From Marichromatium purpuratum 984 (lineage in GTDB: Bacteria; Pseudomonadota; Gammaproteobacteria; Chromatiales; Chromatiaceae), in contig NZ_CP007031.1 of assembly GCF_000224005.2 (NCBI RefSeq), positions 124,001 through 188,000 of the forward strand: a stretch of 64,000 nt of DNA, in the 5' to 3' direction. Both the position numbers and the translations under genes were made by a program. Of this stretch, positions 49,265 through 59,040 are shown piece by piece; within the stretch, counting starts at the first letter, position 1; each line of letters begins with the position of its first letter. The notes beneath the pieces are model-generated. The model worked only from the letters and a program-made list of their open reading frames with translations. It did no database searches and had not been told where the DNA came from.

Positions 49265-50104
49265 ATGGCGAAGGATCTCACTCTCGTGCCTACGGGCACC
49301 ATCGATGCCTACATCAGCGCCGCGTACCAGATCCCAGTCCTGACTGCAGAGGAAGAGCGCTCCCTGGCCGTGCAGCTGCGCGATCATGGAGATGCCCATG
49401 CGGCCAAGCGGTTGGTGACCTCGCACCTGCGCTTCGTGATCCGCATCGCTCGCGGCTATCTCGGCTACGGTTTGCCGTTACCCGACCTGATCCAGGAAGG
49501 CACCGTGGGCCTGATGAAGGCGGTGCGTCGCTTCGAGCCCGACATGGGCGTGCGTCTGGTCTCCTTCGCGGTGCACTGGATCCGCGCCGAGATCCACGAG
49601 TACATCCTGCGCAACTGGCGCATCGTCAAGGTCGCCACCACCAAGGCCCAGCGCAAGCTGTTCTTCAACCTGCGTAGTGCCAAGAAGCGTCTGGGCTGGT
49701 TCACCCGTCAGGAGGTCGAGGACGTGGCCGCCGATCTCGGGGTCAAGCCGGAGACGGTGTTGCAGATGGAGTCGCGTCTGGCCAACCAGGACCTGTCGTT
49801 CGACGGTCTCGACGACGATGACGACGACGCCCCCTCGGCGCCCTCGACCTATCTGCCCGACAACAGCATGGAGCCGGGCCGGTTGCTCGAACGCGAGGAC
49901 TCCGAGCGCAATCAACGCGAGCGTCTCTATGCCGCACTCCAGGGGCTCGATGAGCGCAGCAAGACCATCCTGCGCGAGCGCTGGCTTTCTGAGCGCAAGC
50001 AGACCCTGCACGAGTTGGCCGAACAGTTCGGCGTCTCGGCCGAGCGCATCCGCCAGATCGAGAAGAACGCGATGAAGAAGCTGCGCCTGCAGTTGGAGAT
50101 ATGA
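49265..50104 (+). CDS. rpoH: RNA polymerase sigma-32 factor (heat-shock sigma RpoH)
   Basis: The 279-residue protein has region 2 with [43 protein letters not shown] and [19 protein letters not shown], the RpoH box [17 protein letters not shown], and region 4 with [28 protein letters not shown]. It directs transcription of chaperone and protease genes under heat stress. An Asp run (DDDDDD, about residues 181-186) lies between regions. It is followed by a strong terminator. Any thermosensing RNA structure at its start was not resolved by eye. Confidence 0.95.
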   Translation: MAKDLTLVPTGTIDAYISAAYQIPVLTAEEERSLAVQLRDHGDAHAAKRLVTSHLRFVIRIARGYLGYGLPLPDLIQEGTVGLMKAVRRFEPDMGVRLVSFAVHWIRAEIHEYILRNWRIVKVATTKAQRKLFFNLRSAKKRLGWFTRQEVEDVAADLGVKPETVLQMESRLANQDLSFDGLDDDDDDAPSAPSTYLPDNSMEPGRLLEREDSERNQRERLYAALQGLDERSKTILRERWLSERKQTLHELAEQFGVSAERIRQIEKNAMKKLRLQLEI

Positions 50105-50142
50105 TGAGCCCGGGCGCGCTGGATGCGCGCAGCCCTCACCGA

Positions 50143-50167
50143 GGCCCGCCATGTGCGGGCCTTTTTT
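50143..50167 (+). terminator. Intrinsic terminator of rpoH
   Basis: GGCCCGC (50143-50149) pairs with GCGGGCC (50155-50161) across a five-base loop, followed by six T. It starts 38 bp after the rpoH stop. Confidence 0.92.
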
Positions 50168-50184
50168 GTGATCCCGAGACAAAG

Positions 50185-50218
50185 AAAAAGGCCCGTCGAT
50201 GACATCGACGGGCCTTTT
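50185..50218 (-). terminator. Terminator of tRNA-Phe, bidirectional
   Basis: GGCCCGTCGA and TCGACGGGCC form a 10-bp stem with a five-base loop, flanked by A runs on the left and T runs on the right. On the minus strand the stem is followed by TTTTTCTTT, right after the tRNA-Phe gene. It can also act as a second stop for rpoH on the plus strand. Confidence 0.88.
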
Positions 50219-50223
50219 CATGA

Positions 50224-50299
<76 letters not shown>

Positions 50300-50387
50300 A
50301 GGTAGTTCATGTGCAAGCGTGCTGCTTGGCTTGAGCGCAGTATTAAACCAACCGAATTTTGGTCCGTCAAGTCTTTTTTCAAGCTCT

Positions 50388-50710
50388 CAGTCGCCAGTCG
50401 CCAGTCGCCAGTCGCCAGCCGCCAGTCGCCAGCCGCTTGAACCGCAAAGCCGCGAAGAAGGAAAGAGCTTCCGGCGATCAGCCTCCAGCTGCCAGTGGCT
50501 GTCTGCCTTCGAGTGTTGGCACGCCACCCGGTGTGCCGACAGTGAATGGAGCGTGGCGCTATCGTCGAGGGCGTCCCTCCACTGGCGGCTGGCCGCTGGT
50601 GGCTGGCAGCTTGAATCACTTTGCGCCCTTCGCGCCTTTGCGGTTCAATTCGCTGGTCGCTGGTCGCTGGTCGCTGGTCGCTGGTCGCTGGTCGCTGGTC
50701 GCTGGTCGCT
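50388..50710. repeat. Composite repeat, copy C (complete palindromic form)
   Basis: Seven heptads of CAGTCGC or CAGCCGC (50388-50436) run straight into arm 50437-50457 (TTGAACCGCAAAG...). A core of about 170 bp follows. The inverted arm 50628-50648 (...CTTTGCGGTTCAA) matches the left arm at 20 of 21 bases, and about 8.7 perfect TCGCTGG heptads (50650-50710), the complement of the left unit, come next. The right array ends in the stop codon of yggX. This is the clearest copy of the family. Confidence 0.93.
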
Positions 50711-50982
50711 CAACTGCCTGGTGGCACATAGCCCTCGGGCAGTTCGGCGCCCTCGCCGAAGAAGAAGTGTTCCATCTGGGTCTCGAGGAAGCGGCGGGCC
50801 TTGGGGTCCATCGGACTCAGGCGGTTCTCGTTGATCAGCATGGTCTGGTGACGCAGCCATTCCTGCCAGGCCTGTTTCGAGACCTGCTCGAAGATGCGTG
50901 CGCCCAGCGGGCCAGGGTAGGGTTGGCGGTCGAGTCCCTCGGCCTCCAGGCCGAGCTTCACGCAGTGCACGGTACGGCTCAT
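50710..50982 (-). CDS. yggX: Probable Fe(2+)-trafficking protein YggX
   Basis: The 90-residue protein begins [24 protein letters not shown], with the conserved Cys, and contains [19 protein letters not shown] and [14 protein letters not shown], which are YggX family signatures. YggX helps protect iron-sulfur enzymes from oxidative damage. It lies 43 bp after mutY, the same pairing as in E. coli. The ATG at 50982 is preferred over longer in-frame starts. Its stop codon lies in the last repeat unit of the heptad array. Confidence 0.93.
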   Translation of the reverse strand: MSRTVHCVKLGLEAEGLDRQPYPGPLGARIFEQVSKQAWQEWLRHQTMLINENRLSPMDPKARRFLETQMEHFFFGEGAELPEGYVPPGS

Positions 50983-51025
50983 GCTCCGACTCCTGTTGGG
51001 CGTGACGGTCACGGAGATCGAGGGG

Positions 51026-52108
51026 TCAGAGCCGTTGGAGGATATCCGCCACCGGCGCCGGCAGACCGATCGCGGTGCGCTCCCCGGGTGGGCTCCAGCG
51101 CCATCCGTCCTCGCCCACGTCGGCCTCGGGGGCGGTCAGCCCGAGCGCTACGACCTCGATCTCCAGTATGAAGTGGGTAAAGGTGTGACGGCGTCCGGGC
51201 AGGGTTTCAACCGTATCCGGAGCGCGGTTGAAGCGGTCCAGGCACCAGCTGCTCGGGTCGCTGTCGGGGGGAATCTCGGGCAGGCTCCAGAGCCCGCCCC
51301 AGATACCGCTCGCGGGACGGCGCTCGAGCAGGACGGCGCCGGTGTCGTCGCGGACCAGCAGCATCCGGGTGCGGCGTTCGGGTAGTGTGCGCCGCGGACG
51401 CGGTGCCGGCAGCTCGCGCTGGCGTCCCTGGTGCAGGGCCTGGCAGCGCGCGGCGAGCGGACAGTGCGCGCAGTCCGGGGTGGCACGGGTACAGCGGGTG
51501 GCGCCGAGATCCATCATCGCCTGGTTGTAGGCGCCGGTGCGTTGGTGCGGGGTGCAGCGCTCGCTGAGTTGCCACAGCCGTTTGAGCACCGCGCTCTGTC
51601 CCGGCCAGCCGTCGATGGCGAAGCAGCGCGCCAGCACCCGCTTGACGTTGCCGTCGAGGATCGGGTGGGGCTGGCCGTCGGCGAGCGAGAGGATGGCGCC
51701 GGCGGTGGAGCGACCGATGCCGGGGAGTGCCTCGACCGCTGTCAGGGTGTCGGGGAAGCGCCCGCCGTGGCTCTCGACGACGGTACGCGCGGCGCGGTGC
51801 AGGTTGCGCGCGCGGGCGTAGTAGCCGAGCCCGGACCACAGCGACAGCACCTCGTCGAGCGGGGCTGCGGCCAGGCTCGCCAAGTCCGGAAAGCGCGTCA
51901 TGAAGCGCGCGAAGTAGGGGATCACTACCGCCACCTGGGTCTGCTGCAGCATGATCTCCGAGACCCACACCCGGTAGCGGGTCGGCTCATGCTGCCAGGG
52001 CAGGTCCTTGCGTCCGTGCCGGTCGAACCAGTCGAGCACGGCGGCGGCGAAATCGGTCGATGGCCAGGGGGCAGGCGGCTCGCTGGCGAAGAGGTCGGGT
52101 GTGCTCAT
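51026..52108 (-). CDS. mutY: Adenine DNA glycosylase MutY
   Basis: The 360-residue protein has the HhH-GPD fold: [34 protein letters not shown], the hairpin [13 protein letters not shown] and catalytic Asp in [13 protein letters not shown]. The iron-sulfur loop [17 protein letters not shown] has Cys spaced 6-2-5. The C-terminal NUDIX-like domain recognises 8-oxoguanine. It removes adenine paired with 8-oxoG. The ATG at 52108 overlaps the stop of the DUF2007 gene as ATGA, so coupled translation decides the start. Confidence 0.96.
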   Translation of the reverse strand: MSTPDLFASEPPAPWPSTDFAAAVLDWFDRHGRKDLPWQHEPTRYRVWVSEIMLQQTQVAVVIPYFARFMTRFPDLASLAAAPLDEVLSLWSGLGYYARARNLHRAARTVVESHGGRFPDTLTAVEALPGIGRSTAGAILSLADGQPHPILDGNVKRVLARCFAIDGWPGQSAVLKRLWQLSERCTPHQRTGAYNQAMMDLGATRCTRATPDCAHCPLAARCQALHQGRQRELPAPRPRRTLPERRTRMLLVRDDTGAVLLERRPASGIWGGLWSLPEIPPDSDPSSWCLDRFNRAPDTVETLPGRRHTFTHFILEIEVVALGLTAPEADVGEDGWRWSPPGERTAIGLPAPVADILQRL

Positions 52109-52422
52109 TCGGGGTAGGAGGTCGCGCAATTCCAACACAGGGCGAATCCGGCCTCGACCTGCTCACCGCAGTGCGGGCAGGTCCAGGCCGGGGTCGGGTG
52201 GCCGCCGAGCCCCTCGCGCAGGAAACTCGCGAGCACGGCCTCGGCACGCTCACGATCGTCGTCGTCGATGAGCCAGAGGGTCGGATGGATGTCGAGCGGC
52301 AGCTCGCCCGCGGCACCGGCAAGAGCGTCGCCGAGGATGACGGTACGGATCAGATGGCGATCGAGCAGATCGTGGAGGAGCTGTGCCTCGATGCGGTCGC
52401 CTGCTTGATAGAGTGGACGCAT
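52105..52422 (-). CDS. DUF2007 domain protein with C-terminal zinc ribbon
   Basis: The 105-residue protein has a DUF2007-like alpha/beta domain ([32 protein letters not shown]... [22 protein letters not shown]) and a C-terminal zinc ribbon with [21 protein letters not shown]2007 proteins resemble PII-like signal proteins but their role is unknown. The ATG is only 14 bases after the 3' end of tRNA-Gly, and there is no ribosome-binding site between them. A longer frame would run into the tRNA and is rejected. Confidence 0.78.
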   Translation of the reverse strand: MRPLYQAGDRIEAQLLHDLLDRHLIRTVILGDALAGAAGELPLDIHPTLWLIDDDDRERAEAVLASFLREGLGGHPTPAWTCPHCGEQVEAGFALCWNCATSYPE

Positions 52423-52436
52423 AGAGGACTGGGGAG

Positions 52437-52510
52437 TGGAGCGGGTGATGGGAATCGAACCCACGTCATCAGCTTGGGAAGCTGAGGTTCTACCATTGAA
52501 CTACACCCGC
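52437..52510 (-). tRNA. tRNA-Gly (anticodon CCC)
   Basis: A 74-nt cloverleaf on the minus strand starts GCGGGTG and ends CACCCGC-TCCA, with CCA encoded. The D arm is TAGTTCAATGGTAGAA, the anticodon loop TTCCCAA between TCAGC and GCTGA (anticodon CCC), and the T arm GTGGGTTCGATTCCCAT. It resembles E. coli glyU. It sits between the acyl-CoA synthetase gene (32 bp upstream) and the DUF2007 gene (14 bp downstream), all on one strand. Confidence 0.96.
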
Positions 52511-52542
52511 ATTCGTCCCCGATTGTATGCGTTCAGCCCCGC

Positions 52543-54366
52543 TCAGGCAAGCTCCGAGTCCTTGTACATGTGCTCGATGGCCGTCTGGTAGCGCTCGATC
52601 ACCTTGTTGCGCTTGACCTTGAGGGTCGGGGTCAGCAACCCGTTCTCGATGGTCCAGGGTTCCAGGGTGAGAGTGACGCGGCGGATCTTGGCGTAGCCCG
52701 GGAAGTCGCGCAGCGCCATGCGGGTGCGCTTGACCGCCTCCTTGTGCAGCCGAGCGTTGGCGAGGCTCGTCGGGTCCTCGGGCTCGAGTCCGAGTTCGAG
52801 CGCGAGCCCCGGCCAGAGATCGGGGTTGAGTACCAGCAGCGCGCTGAGATAGGACTGCCCCTCGCCGAGTACCACCACCTGATCGAACAGCGGGTCGAGT
52901 GCGATGGCCAGCTCCATGTCGCCGGGTGGGACTTTCTCGCCGTTGGAGAGCACCAGGATGTCCTTGATGCGCCCGGTGATGTAGATGTGGTTGTCCTCGA
53001 TGCGCGCCTGGTCGCCGGTGTGCAGCCAGCCGTCCTGGGCGAGCATCTTGGCGGTGGCGGCGTGGTTGTTCCAGTAACCGAGCATGGTGTTGTCGCCACG
53101 CACCAGCAGCTCGCTCTCCGGGCCGATGCGCACCTGCAGCCCGCGCAGCGGCACGCCGACGCTCGCCGGAATGTTCGACTGCAGGGTGTTGAAGCTGATC
53201 ACCGGGCTGGTCTCGGTGAGGCCGTAGCCCTGCAGCAGCGGCACGCCGAGACCGATGAAGGTGCGCGCGACCTCGGTCGACAGCGGCGCCCCGCCGCTGA
53301 CGGTGGCGCGCAGGCGTCCGCCGAGTCGTTGCTGGACCGGGAGCGCGACCTTGCGCCGCAGCAGCGGCCAGACGAGCAGCCAGGGATGCCAGCCGGCGCG
53401 GCCCTGTTCGCGCTCGAAGGTGCGCCAACCGGCGGCCACCGCAGCGTTGAACAGCCAGCGTGCTGGCTTGGGTCGCTTGTCGAGTTGATCGAGGATGCGC
53501 TGGTAGACGCGCTCGAACACTCGCGGCACGGCGATCATCGCCGTCGGGCGGATGGTCTGCAGGTCCTCGGCGAGCTGGCCGATCGAGCGCGCATAGGCCA
53601 CGCGCGAGCCGGCCATCATTGGCAGATAGTAGCTGCCGGTGCGCTCGAGCATGTGCGAGAGCGGCAGGAAGGAGAGGAAGACGTCCTCGCCGTAGACATC
53701 GATCTGGGTCAGCGCGCCGTGGGCGTTGCTGAGGATGTTGCGGTGGCTGAGCATCACCCCCTTGGGGCGACCCGTGGTGCCCGAGGTGTAGACGATGGTC
53801 GCCAGCGCGTCGGGATCTCCCTCGCGCGAGGTCGACGCCGGGGCCGTGGCCGGCAGCCAGTCCTCGGCGACCACCACCCGGGGGTCGGTCGCGGCGCAGG
53901 CGCGCGAGGCCTCGCTCGCCTCCAGCAACACCACCCGCAGCGGCCAGGGCGAGTCGCCGATGGCCTCGGCCAGACGACGCCAGCGACCGAGATCCTGCAC
54001 CAGCAGCACCTTCACCGCGGCATCGTTGAGGATGTAGGCGGCGTTGTCGGCGCGGTCGTCGGTGTAGAGCGGGACCGTCACCAGACCGAGCCCGAGCGCG
54101 GCCTGGTCGAACATCACCCACTCGGGACAGTTGCGCAGCAGGATCGCGACCCGGTCACCGGGCTCGAGCTGCTCGTCGGCGAGCGCCTGACGCCAGCGCG
54201 CCGTCGCCTCACCGACCTCGGCCCAGGTCAGATCCCTCCACCCGCTGCCGCGCTCGAAATGGGTGTAGGCGATGCGCTGTGGCGAGCGTGCCACCCGTTG
54301 CAGGAAGAGCCCGTCCAGGGTTCTTGCTCGGTCGATCGGGATCAAATCCTCGGACCATCGGCTCAC
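52543..54366 (-). CDS. Long-chain acyl-CoA synthetase (AMP-forming)
   Basis: The 607-residue protein has the AMP-binding motif IVYTSGTTGRPKGVMLSH, then LSFLPLSHMLERTGSYYLP, LLQGYGLTETSPVISFNT and GWLHTGDQARIEDNHIYITGRIKDILVLSNGEKV, the complete adenylate-forming signature. The FadD/FAA-like spacing and length suggest a long-chain fatty acid substrate. It uses ATP and CoA. The start is GTG at 54366 with GGAGAGG about eight bases before. tRNA-Gly follows its stop by 32 bp. Confidence 0.93.
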   Translation of the reverse strand: MSRWSEDLIPIDRARTLDGLFLQRVARSPQRIAYTHFERGSGWRDLTWAEVGEATARWRQALADEQLEPGDRVAILLRNCPEWVMFDQAALGLGLVTVPLYTDDRADNAAYILNDAAVKVLLVQDLGRWRRLAEAIGDSPWPLRVVLLEASEASRACAATDPRVVVAEDWLPATAPASTSREGDPDALATIVYTSGTTGRPKGVMLSHRNILSNAHGALTQIDVYGEDVFLSFLPLSHMLERTGSYYLPMMAGSRVAYARSIGQLAEDLQTIRPTAMIAVPRVFERVYQRILDQLDKRPKPARWLFNAAVAAGWRTFEREQGRAGWHPWLLVWPLLRRKVALPVQQRLGGRLRATVSGGAPLSTEVARTFIGLGVPLLQGYGLTETSPVISFNTLQSNIPASVGVPLRGLQVRIGPESELLVRGDNTMLGYWNNHAATAKMLAQDGWLHTGDQARIEDNHIYITGRIKDILVLSNGEKVPPGDMELAIALDPLFDQVVVLGEGQSYLSALLVLNPDLWPGLALELGLEPEDPTSLANARLHKEAVKRTRMALRDFPGYAKIRRVTLTLEPWTIENGLLTPTLKVKRNKVIERYQTAIEHMYKDSELA

Positions 54367-54700
54367 GAAACTGCCCTCTCCGCCGTGTTGCTGTCTGGAC
54401 CGGACGGTCTGGCGTCGACCGTCCGTCTGGATGCGCTCGAGCCCCGTGGACCGATCGGTGCGTGCGAGCGGTCGGTATCGCCGCCGCCCCATGGGGCGGC
54501 GCTGCTCGACCCGAGCCGGGCTACGGTATAAAGGCCGTCACCGATTTGCAATCTTTCCGCACCCCCGATCGTCCCGTTTTCTCGCCCGATGGCGCCATAC
54601 TGGGGGCGGACCGCGGTGCAGTGATGTGTTGGGAGTTGTTGAAAGGTCAACTGCGCCGCAAATATAATAAAATTCTAATATTTTGACGACTCTGACTCCC
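54367..54700. other. Divergent promoter region of the acyl-CoA synthetase and RND genes
   Basis: The right half is strongly A/T-rich (54660-54684, AATATAATAAAATTC), close to the start of the membrane fusion protein gene, and a TATAAA occurs near 54528. A small dyad GTTGA-AAGG-TCAAC lies at 54638-54651. These could be the promoter and operator of the efflux operon. I cannot assign a regulator. No gene seen. Confidence 0.5.
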
Positions 54701-55765
54701 ATGCGTACCATCCGATTGATTGCGGCGCTCGCCGCACTCGCCCCCGGCCTGCTCCAGGCCGCCGATAGCCCCGCTCTCGAGACCGCGGTCGCCGAATACC
54801 GCACGCTGCCGCGCGAGTACCGCCTCGACGGCATCGTCGAGGCGGTCAACCGCACCACGGTCTCGGCTCAGACCCAGGGTCGGGTCGAGGAGATCACCTT
54901 CGACGTCGACGATTACGTCGAGCAGAACACCGTGGTCGCCCGCATCAAGGATACCGAGCACCGTGCCAAGGTCGCCCAGGCCGCGGCCGACCTCAAGTCC
55001 GCCTCGGCGCGATTGCTGCAGGCGCGCGAGGAGTTCGAGCGCATCAAGGGCCTCTATGCGCGCAAGAACGTCTCCGACTCGGCGATGGACAAGGCCACCG
55101 CCGATCTCGCCGCCGCCCAGGCCGAGCTGGACTCGGCCACCGCGCGGCTCGAGCAGGCCCAGGAGCAGCTCGACTACACTCAGATCCGTGCCCCCTATTC
55201 GGGCATCGTCACCCACCGTCATGTCGAGGTCGGCGAGACCCTGTCGCCGGGGCAGCCGGTGATGACCGGCATCTCGCTCGATCAGTTGCGGGTGATCGTC
55301 GACGTGCCGCAGAGCGCGATCGCCTCGGTGCGTCGCGAGCCGCAGGCCCGCGTTTATCTGCCCGACGGTGAGCGGGTCGAGACCGATCGCATCACCGTCT
55401 TCCCCTTTGCCGATCTCGGCTCCAACACCTTCAAGGTGCGCGTCGAGCTGCCCGAGGGCACGCCGTCGCTGTTCCCTGGCATGTTCGTCAAGACCGGCTT
55501 CGTGGTCGGGGTGAAGGACGAGCTGGTGGTGCCGCGCGCGGCGGTGGCGCGTCGTTCCGAGGTCACCGGGGTCTATGTGCTGACCGACGAGGGCCACCTG
55601 ATCCTGCGCCAGGTGCGTCTCGGGCGTGAGCTGGATGACGTGGTGGTGGTGCTCGCCGGGCTGAACGCCGGCGAGCGCGTCGCCCTCGATCCGATTGCCG
55701 CCGGGGTGGCGATCAAGACCCAGGCCGAGGCCCGGCGCGCGGCAGCGGAGAACGGTCATGACTGA
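54701..55765 (+). CDS. RND efflux membrane fusion protein (periplasmic adaptor)
   Basis: The 354-residue protein has a signal peptide (MRTIRLIAALAALAPGLLQA), no lipobox, and the MFP layout: lipoyl-like half TVSAQTQGRVEEITFDVDDYVEQ, a coiled-coil hairpin (about residues 85-165), the second half IRAPYSGIVTHRHVEVGETL, and a beta-barrel to the end (FPFADLGSNTFKVRVELPEG). It should bridge the RND pump to an outer-membrane channel. No channel gene is here. Its stop lies 8 bp inside the pump gene. Confidence 0.92.
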   Translation: MRTIRLIAALAALAPGLLQAADSPALETAVAEYRTLPREYRLDGIVEAVNRTTVSAQTQGRVEEITFDVDDYVEQNTVVARIKDTEHRAKVAQAAADLKSASARLLQAREEFERIKGLYARKNVSDSAMDKATADLAAAQAELDSATARLEQAQEQLDYTQIRAPYSGIVTHRHVEVGETLSPGQPVMTGISLDQLRVIVDVPQSAIASVRREPQARVYLPDGERVETDRITVFPFADLGSNTFKVRVELPEGTPSLFPGMFVKTGFVVGVKDELVVPRAAVARRSEVTGVYVLTDEGHLILRQVRLGRELDDVVVVLAGLNAGERVALDPIAAGVAIKTQAEARRAAAENGHD

Positions 55766-58700
55766 GCCGGCGCAACAGGGGCTCGCGGGCGCCATCGCCG
55801 CGCGCTTCCAGAACAGCGAGATCACCCCGCTGCTCGCGCTGCTCGGGCTGTTGCTCGGGCTGTTCGCGATCCTGGTGACCCCGCGCGAGGAAGAGCCGCA
55901 GATCGACGTCACCTTCGCCGACGTCTTCATCCCCTATCCCGGGGCCTCGGCCAGCGAGATCGAGCACCTGGTCTCGGGTCCGGCCGAGCAGGTGCTCGCC
56001 GAGATCCAGGGCATCGAGCACATCTACTCGGTCTCGCGCCCCGGCATGGCGGTGCTCACCGTCCAGTACGAGGTCGGCGAGGACAACACCGACGCGGTGG
56101 TGCGGTTGTTCAGCAAGGTGCTGTCGAATCAGGACTGGCTGCCGCAGAACCTCGGCGTCGGCAGCGCGATCGTCAAGCCCAAGGGCATCGACGACGTGCC
56201 CATCCTCACCGCCACCCTGTGGTCGGACGATCCCGCCGTTGGCGCCTTTGAACTCGGGCAGGTGGCGCATGCCATCGAGCAGGAGATCAAGCGCGTCCCC
56301 GGCACCCGTGACGTCTACACCGTCGGTGCCGCCGACCAGGTGGTGCGGGTGCTGCTCGACCCGCAGGCGCTGGCCGGGTACGACATCGATCTCGACGACC
56401 TGCGCCGCTCGCTACAGGCCGGCAATGCCACCAGGGACAACCTGTCGGTGACCGCTGACAACCGCGAGTTGCTGGTGCAGGCCGGCACCTTCCTCACCAG
56501 CCCGCAGGAGATCGCCGATCTGGTGGTCGGGCTGCACGCCGGGCGTCCGGTCTATCTGCGTGACGTCGCCCGGGTCGAACTCGGGCCGCAGCAGCCGACC
56601 ACCTCGGTGCGCATGGGCGCCGGGCTCGGCGCCACGCACACCGGGCTGGAGCTGGCCGGCAGCGTGCCGGCGGTGACCATCGCGGTGGCCAAGCTCCCCG
56701 GCATCAATGCCGTCGACGTCGCCGGGCGGGTGACCGAGCGGCTCGAGCAGCTGCGCGGCATCTTCATCCCCGACGGGGTGGAGTTCACCATCACCCGCGA
56801 CTACGGCCAGACCGCCGACTACAAGGCCAAGAAGCTGATCACCAAGCTGATCTTCGCCACCAGCTCGGTGATCCTGCTGGTGTGGCTGACCATCGGCTGG
56901 CGCGAGGCGGTGATCGTCGGCGCGGCGGTGATCGTCACTCTGGCGCTGACCCTGTTCGCCTCGCTCGCCTGGGGCTTCACCCTCAACCGGGTGTCGCTGT
57001 TCGCGCTGATCTTCTCGATCGGCATCCTCGTCGACGACGCCATCGTGGTGGTCGAGAACATCCACCGTCACATGGCGCTGCACGCCAGCGGCGCGCGCCG
57101 TCGCCTGCTCGAGCTGATCCCGGGCGCGGTCGACGAGGTCGGCGGGCCGACCATCCTTGCCACCTTCACGGTGATCGCGGCGCTGCTGCCGATGGCCTTC
57201 GTCAGCGGTCTGATGGGCCCCTACATGAGCCCGATCCCGATCAACGCCTCGATGGGCATGCTGATCTCGCTGGTGGTGGCCTTCGTCTTCACCCCGTGGA
57301 TGACCAACGCCATGCTCGCGCGCCACTACGACGCCGACCCACGGGCCGCGGCCGGTCACCAGGAAGAGGATGCCGCCGGTGGCCGACTGGCCCGCTTCTT
57401 CGTCTGGATCATGACCCCCTTCCTTGAGGGGCGACGCGGCTGGCGTAACCGCTGGTTCCTGCTGTTCGGCATCTTCGCGCTGATCGCCGCCTCGGTGAGC
57501 CTCGCGGTCAACCGCACCGTGATCCTCAAGATGCTGCCCTTCGACAACAAGAGCGAGTTCCAGGTGGTGCTCGACATGCCCGAGGGCACCAGTCTCGAGC
57601 ACACCGCCCAGGTGCTCGCCGAGATGGGCGACTATCTCTCCGGGGTCGAGGAAGTCACCGACTTCCAGTCCTACGCCGGCACCGCCGCGCCGATCAACTT
57701 CAACGGTCTGGTGCGTCAGTACTATCTGCGCGAGGGCGCACACCTCGGTGACCTGCAGGTCAACCTGGTCGATGTGCATCATCGTGATCGCCAGAGCCAC
57801 GAGATCGCGCTGGCGTTGCGCGCGCCGCTGCAGGAGATCGCCGAGCGTCACGGTGCGGTGGCCAAGATCGTCGAGATCCCGCCCGGTCCGCCGGTGCTCT
57901 CGCCGCTGGTCGCCGAGGTCTACGGTCTGGACTACAGCGGTCAGATCGAGACCGCGCGGGCGGTGCGGGCGCTGTTCGAGTCGACCCCGGGCGTCGTCGA
58001 CGTCGACGACTCGGTCGAATACCCGGCCACCAAGTTGGTGGTGGTGGTCGATCGCGCCAAGGCCGCGCGGCTCGGGGTGGCGCAGTCGAGCATCGCCCAG
58101 GCGCTGGCGAGCGTGCTCGACGGCGACGACATGAGCTATCTGCACGGCGCCGGGGTCAAGTACGCGGTGCCGATCCGCGTCGAGTACAGCGAGGCCGACA
58201 AGGCCGACGTCGAGCAGGTGCTGGCGCTGCGGGTGCGCGCCGAGGGTGGTGCTCTGGTGCCGCTCTCGGAGATCGTCGAGGTGGTCGAGACCGAGCGCGA
58301 GCACAGCGTCTACCACAAGGATCTGCTGCCCGTGGTCTATGTCACCTCGGACGTCGCCGGGGATACCGACAGCCCGCTCTACGGTATGTTCGCCATCTCC
58401 GCCGCGCTCGACGAGCGCATCGGGTTCGATCAGTGGTTCCTGCAGCAGCCGGACAACCCCTATGAGTACAGCCTCAAGTGGGACGGCGAGTGGCAGATCA
58501 CCTACGAGACCTTCCGCGACATGGGTGCTGCCTATGGGGTCGGACTGATCCTGATCTATCTGCTGGTGGTGGCGCAGTTCCGCAGCTATCTGGTGCCGTT
58601 GGTGATCATGGCGCCGATCCCGCTGACCATCATCGGGATCATGCCCGGGCACGCCCTGCTCGGCGCCCAGTTCACCGCCACCTCGATGATCGGCATGATC

Positions 58701-59015
58701 GCCCTGGCCGGCATCATCGTGCGCAACTCCATCCTGCTGGTCGACTTCATCAACCAGCAGGTGCGCGAGGGCAAGGCGTTCGCCTCGGCGGTGATCGACT
58801 CGGCGGTAGTCCGAGCCCGACCGATCGCGCTCACCGCGGTCGCGGCGATGGCCGGTGCGGCCTTCATCCTCGACGACCCGATTTTCTCCGGGCTCGGGGT
58901 GTCGCTGCTGTTCGGTCTGTTCGTCTCCACCGTCCTCACCCTGGTGGTGATCCCGGTGGTCTACTACGGCGTGATGCACAAGCGCGTCGAGTGGATCCGC
59001 CGCGCCACCGGCTGA
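55758..59015 (+). CDS. RND efflux transporter permease
   Basis: The 1085-residue protein has the RND architecture: one helix near residue 25, a long periplasmic domain, a helix block (about 375-520 and 560-580), a second periplasmic domain and a final helix block (about 920-1065). GILVDDAIVVVENIHRHMALH is the helix-4-like motif with the proton-relay Asp pair. FADVFIPYPGASASEIEHLVSGPAEQ is typical of the N-terminal periplasmic part. It resembles the HAE-type multidrug pumps, but the substrate is unknown. The ATG overlaps the adaptor gene. Confidence 0.93.
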   Translation: MTEPAQQGLAGAIAARFQNSEITPLLALLGLLLGLFAILVTPREEEPQIDVTFADVFIPYPGASASEIEHLVSGPAEQVLAEIQGIEHIYSVSRPGMAVLTVQYEVGEDNTDAVVRLFSKVLSNQDWLPQNLGVGSAIVKPKGIDDVPILTATLWSDDPAVGAFELGQVAHAIEQEIKRVPGTRDVYTVGAADQVVRVLLDPQALAGYDIDLDDLRRSLQAGNATRDNLSVTADNRELLVQAGTFLTSPQEIADLVVGLHAGRPVYLRDVARVELGPQQPTTSVRMGAGLGATHTGLELAGSVPAVTIAVAKLPGINAVDVAGRVTERLEQLRGIFIPDGVEFTITRDYGQTADYKAKKLITKLIFATSSVILLVWLTIGWREAVIVGAAVIVTLALTLFASLAWGFTLNRVSLFALIFSIGILVDDAIVVVENIHRHMALHASGARRRLLELIPGAVDEVGGPTILATFTVIAALLPMAFVSGLMGPYMSPIPINASMGMLISLVVAFVFTPWMTNAMLARHYDADPRAAAGHQEEDAAGGRLARFFVWIMTPFLEGRRGWRNRWFLLFGIFALIAASVSLAVNRTVILKMLPFDNKSEFQVVLDMPEGTSLEHTAQVLAEMGDYLSGVEEVTDFQSYAGTAAPINFNGLVRQYYLREGAHLGDLQVNLVDVHHRDRQSHEIALALRAPLQEIAERHGAVAKIVEIPPGPPVLSPLVAEVYGLDYSGQIETARAVRALFESTPGVVDVDDSVEYPATKLVVVVDRAKAARLGVAQSSIAQALASVLDGDDMSYLHGAGVKYAVPIRVEYSEADKADVEQVLALRVRAEGGALVPLSEIVEVVETEREHSVYHKDLLPVVYVTSDVAGDTDSPLYGMFAISAALDERIGFDQWFLQQPDNPYEYSLKWDGEWQITYETFRDMGAAYGVGLILIYLLVVAQFRSYLVPLVIMAPIPLTIIGIMPGHALLGAQFTATSMIGMIALAGIIVRNSILLVDFINQQVREGKAFASAVIDSAVVRARPIALTAVAAMAGAAFILDDPIFSGLGVSLLFGLFVSTVLTLVVIPVVYYGVMHKRVEWIRRATG

Positions 59016-59040
59016 TCGTCCCGCCAATCGCCGGTACGTT

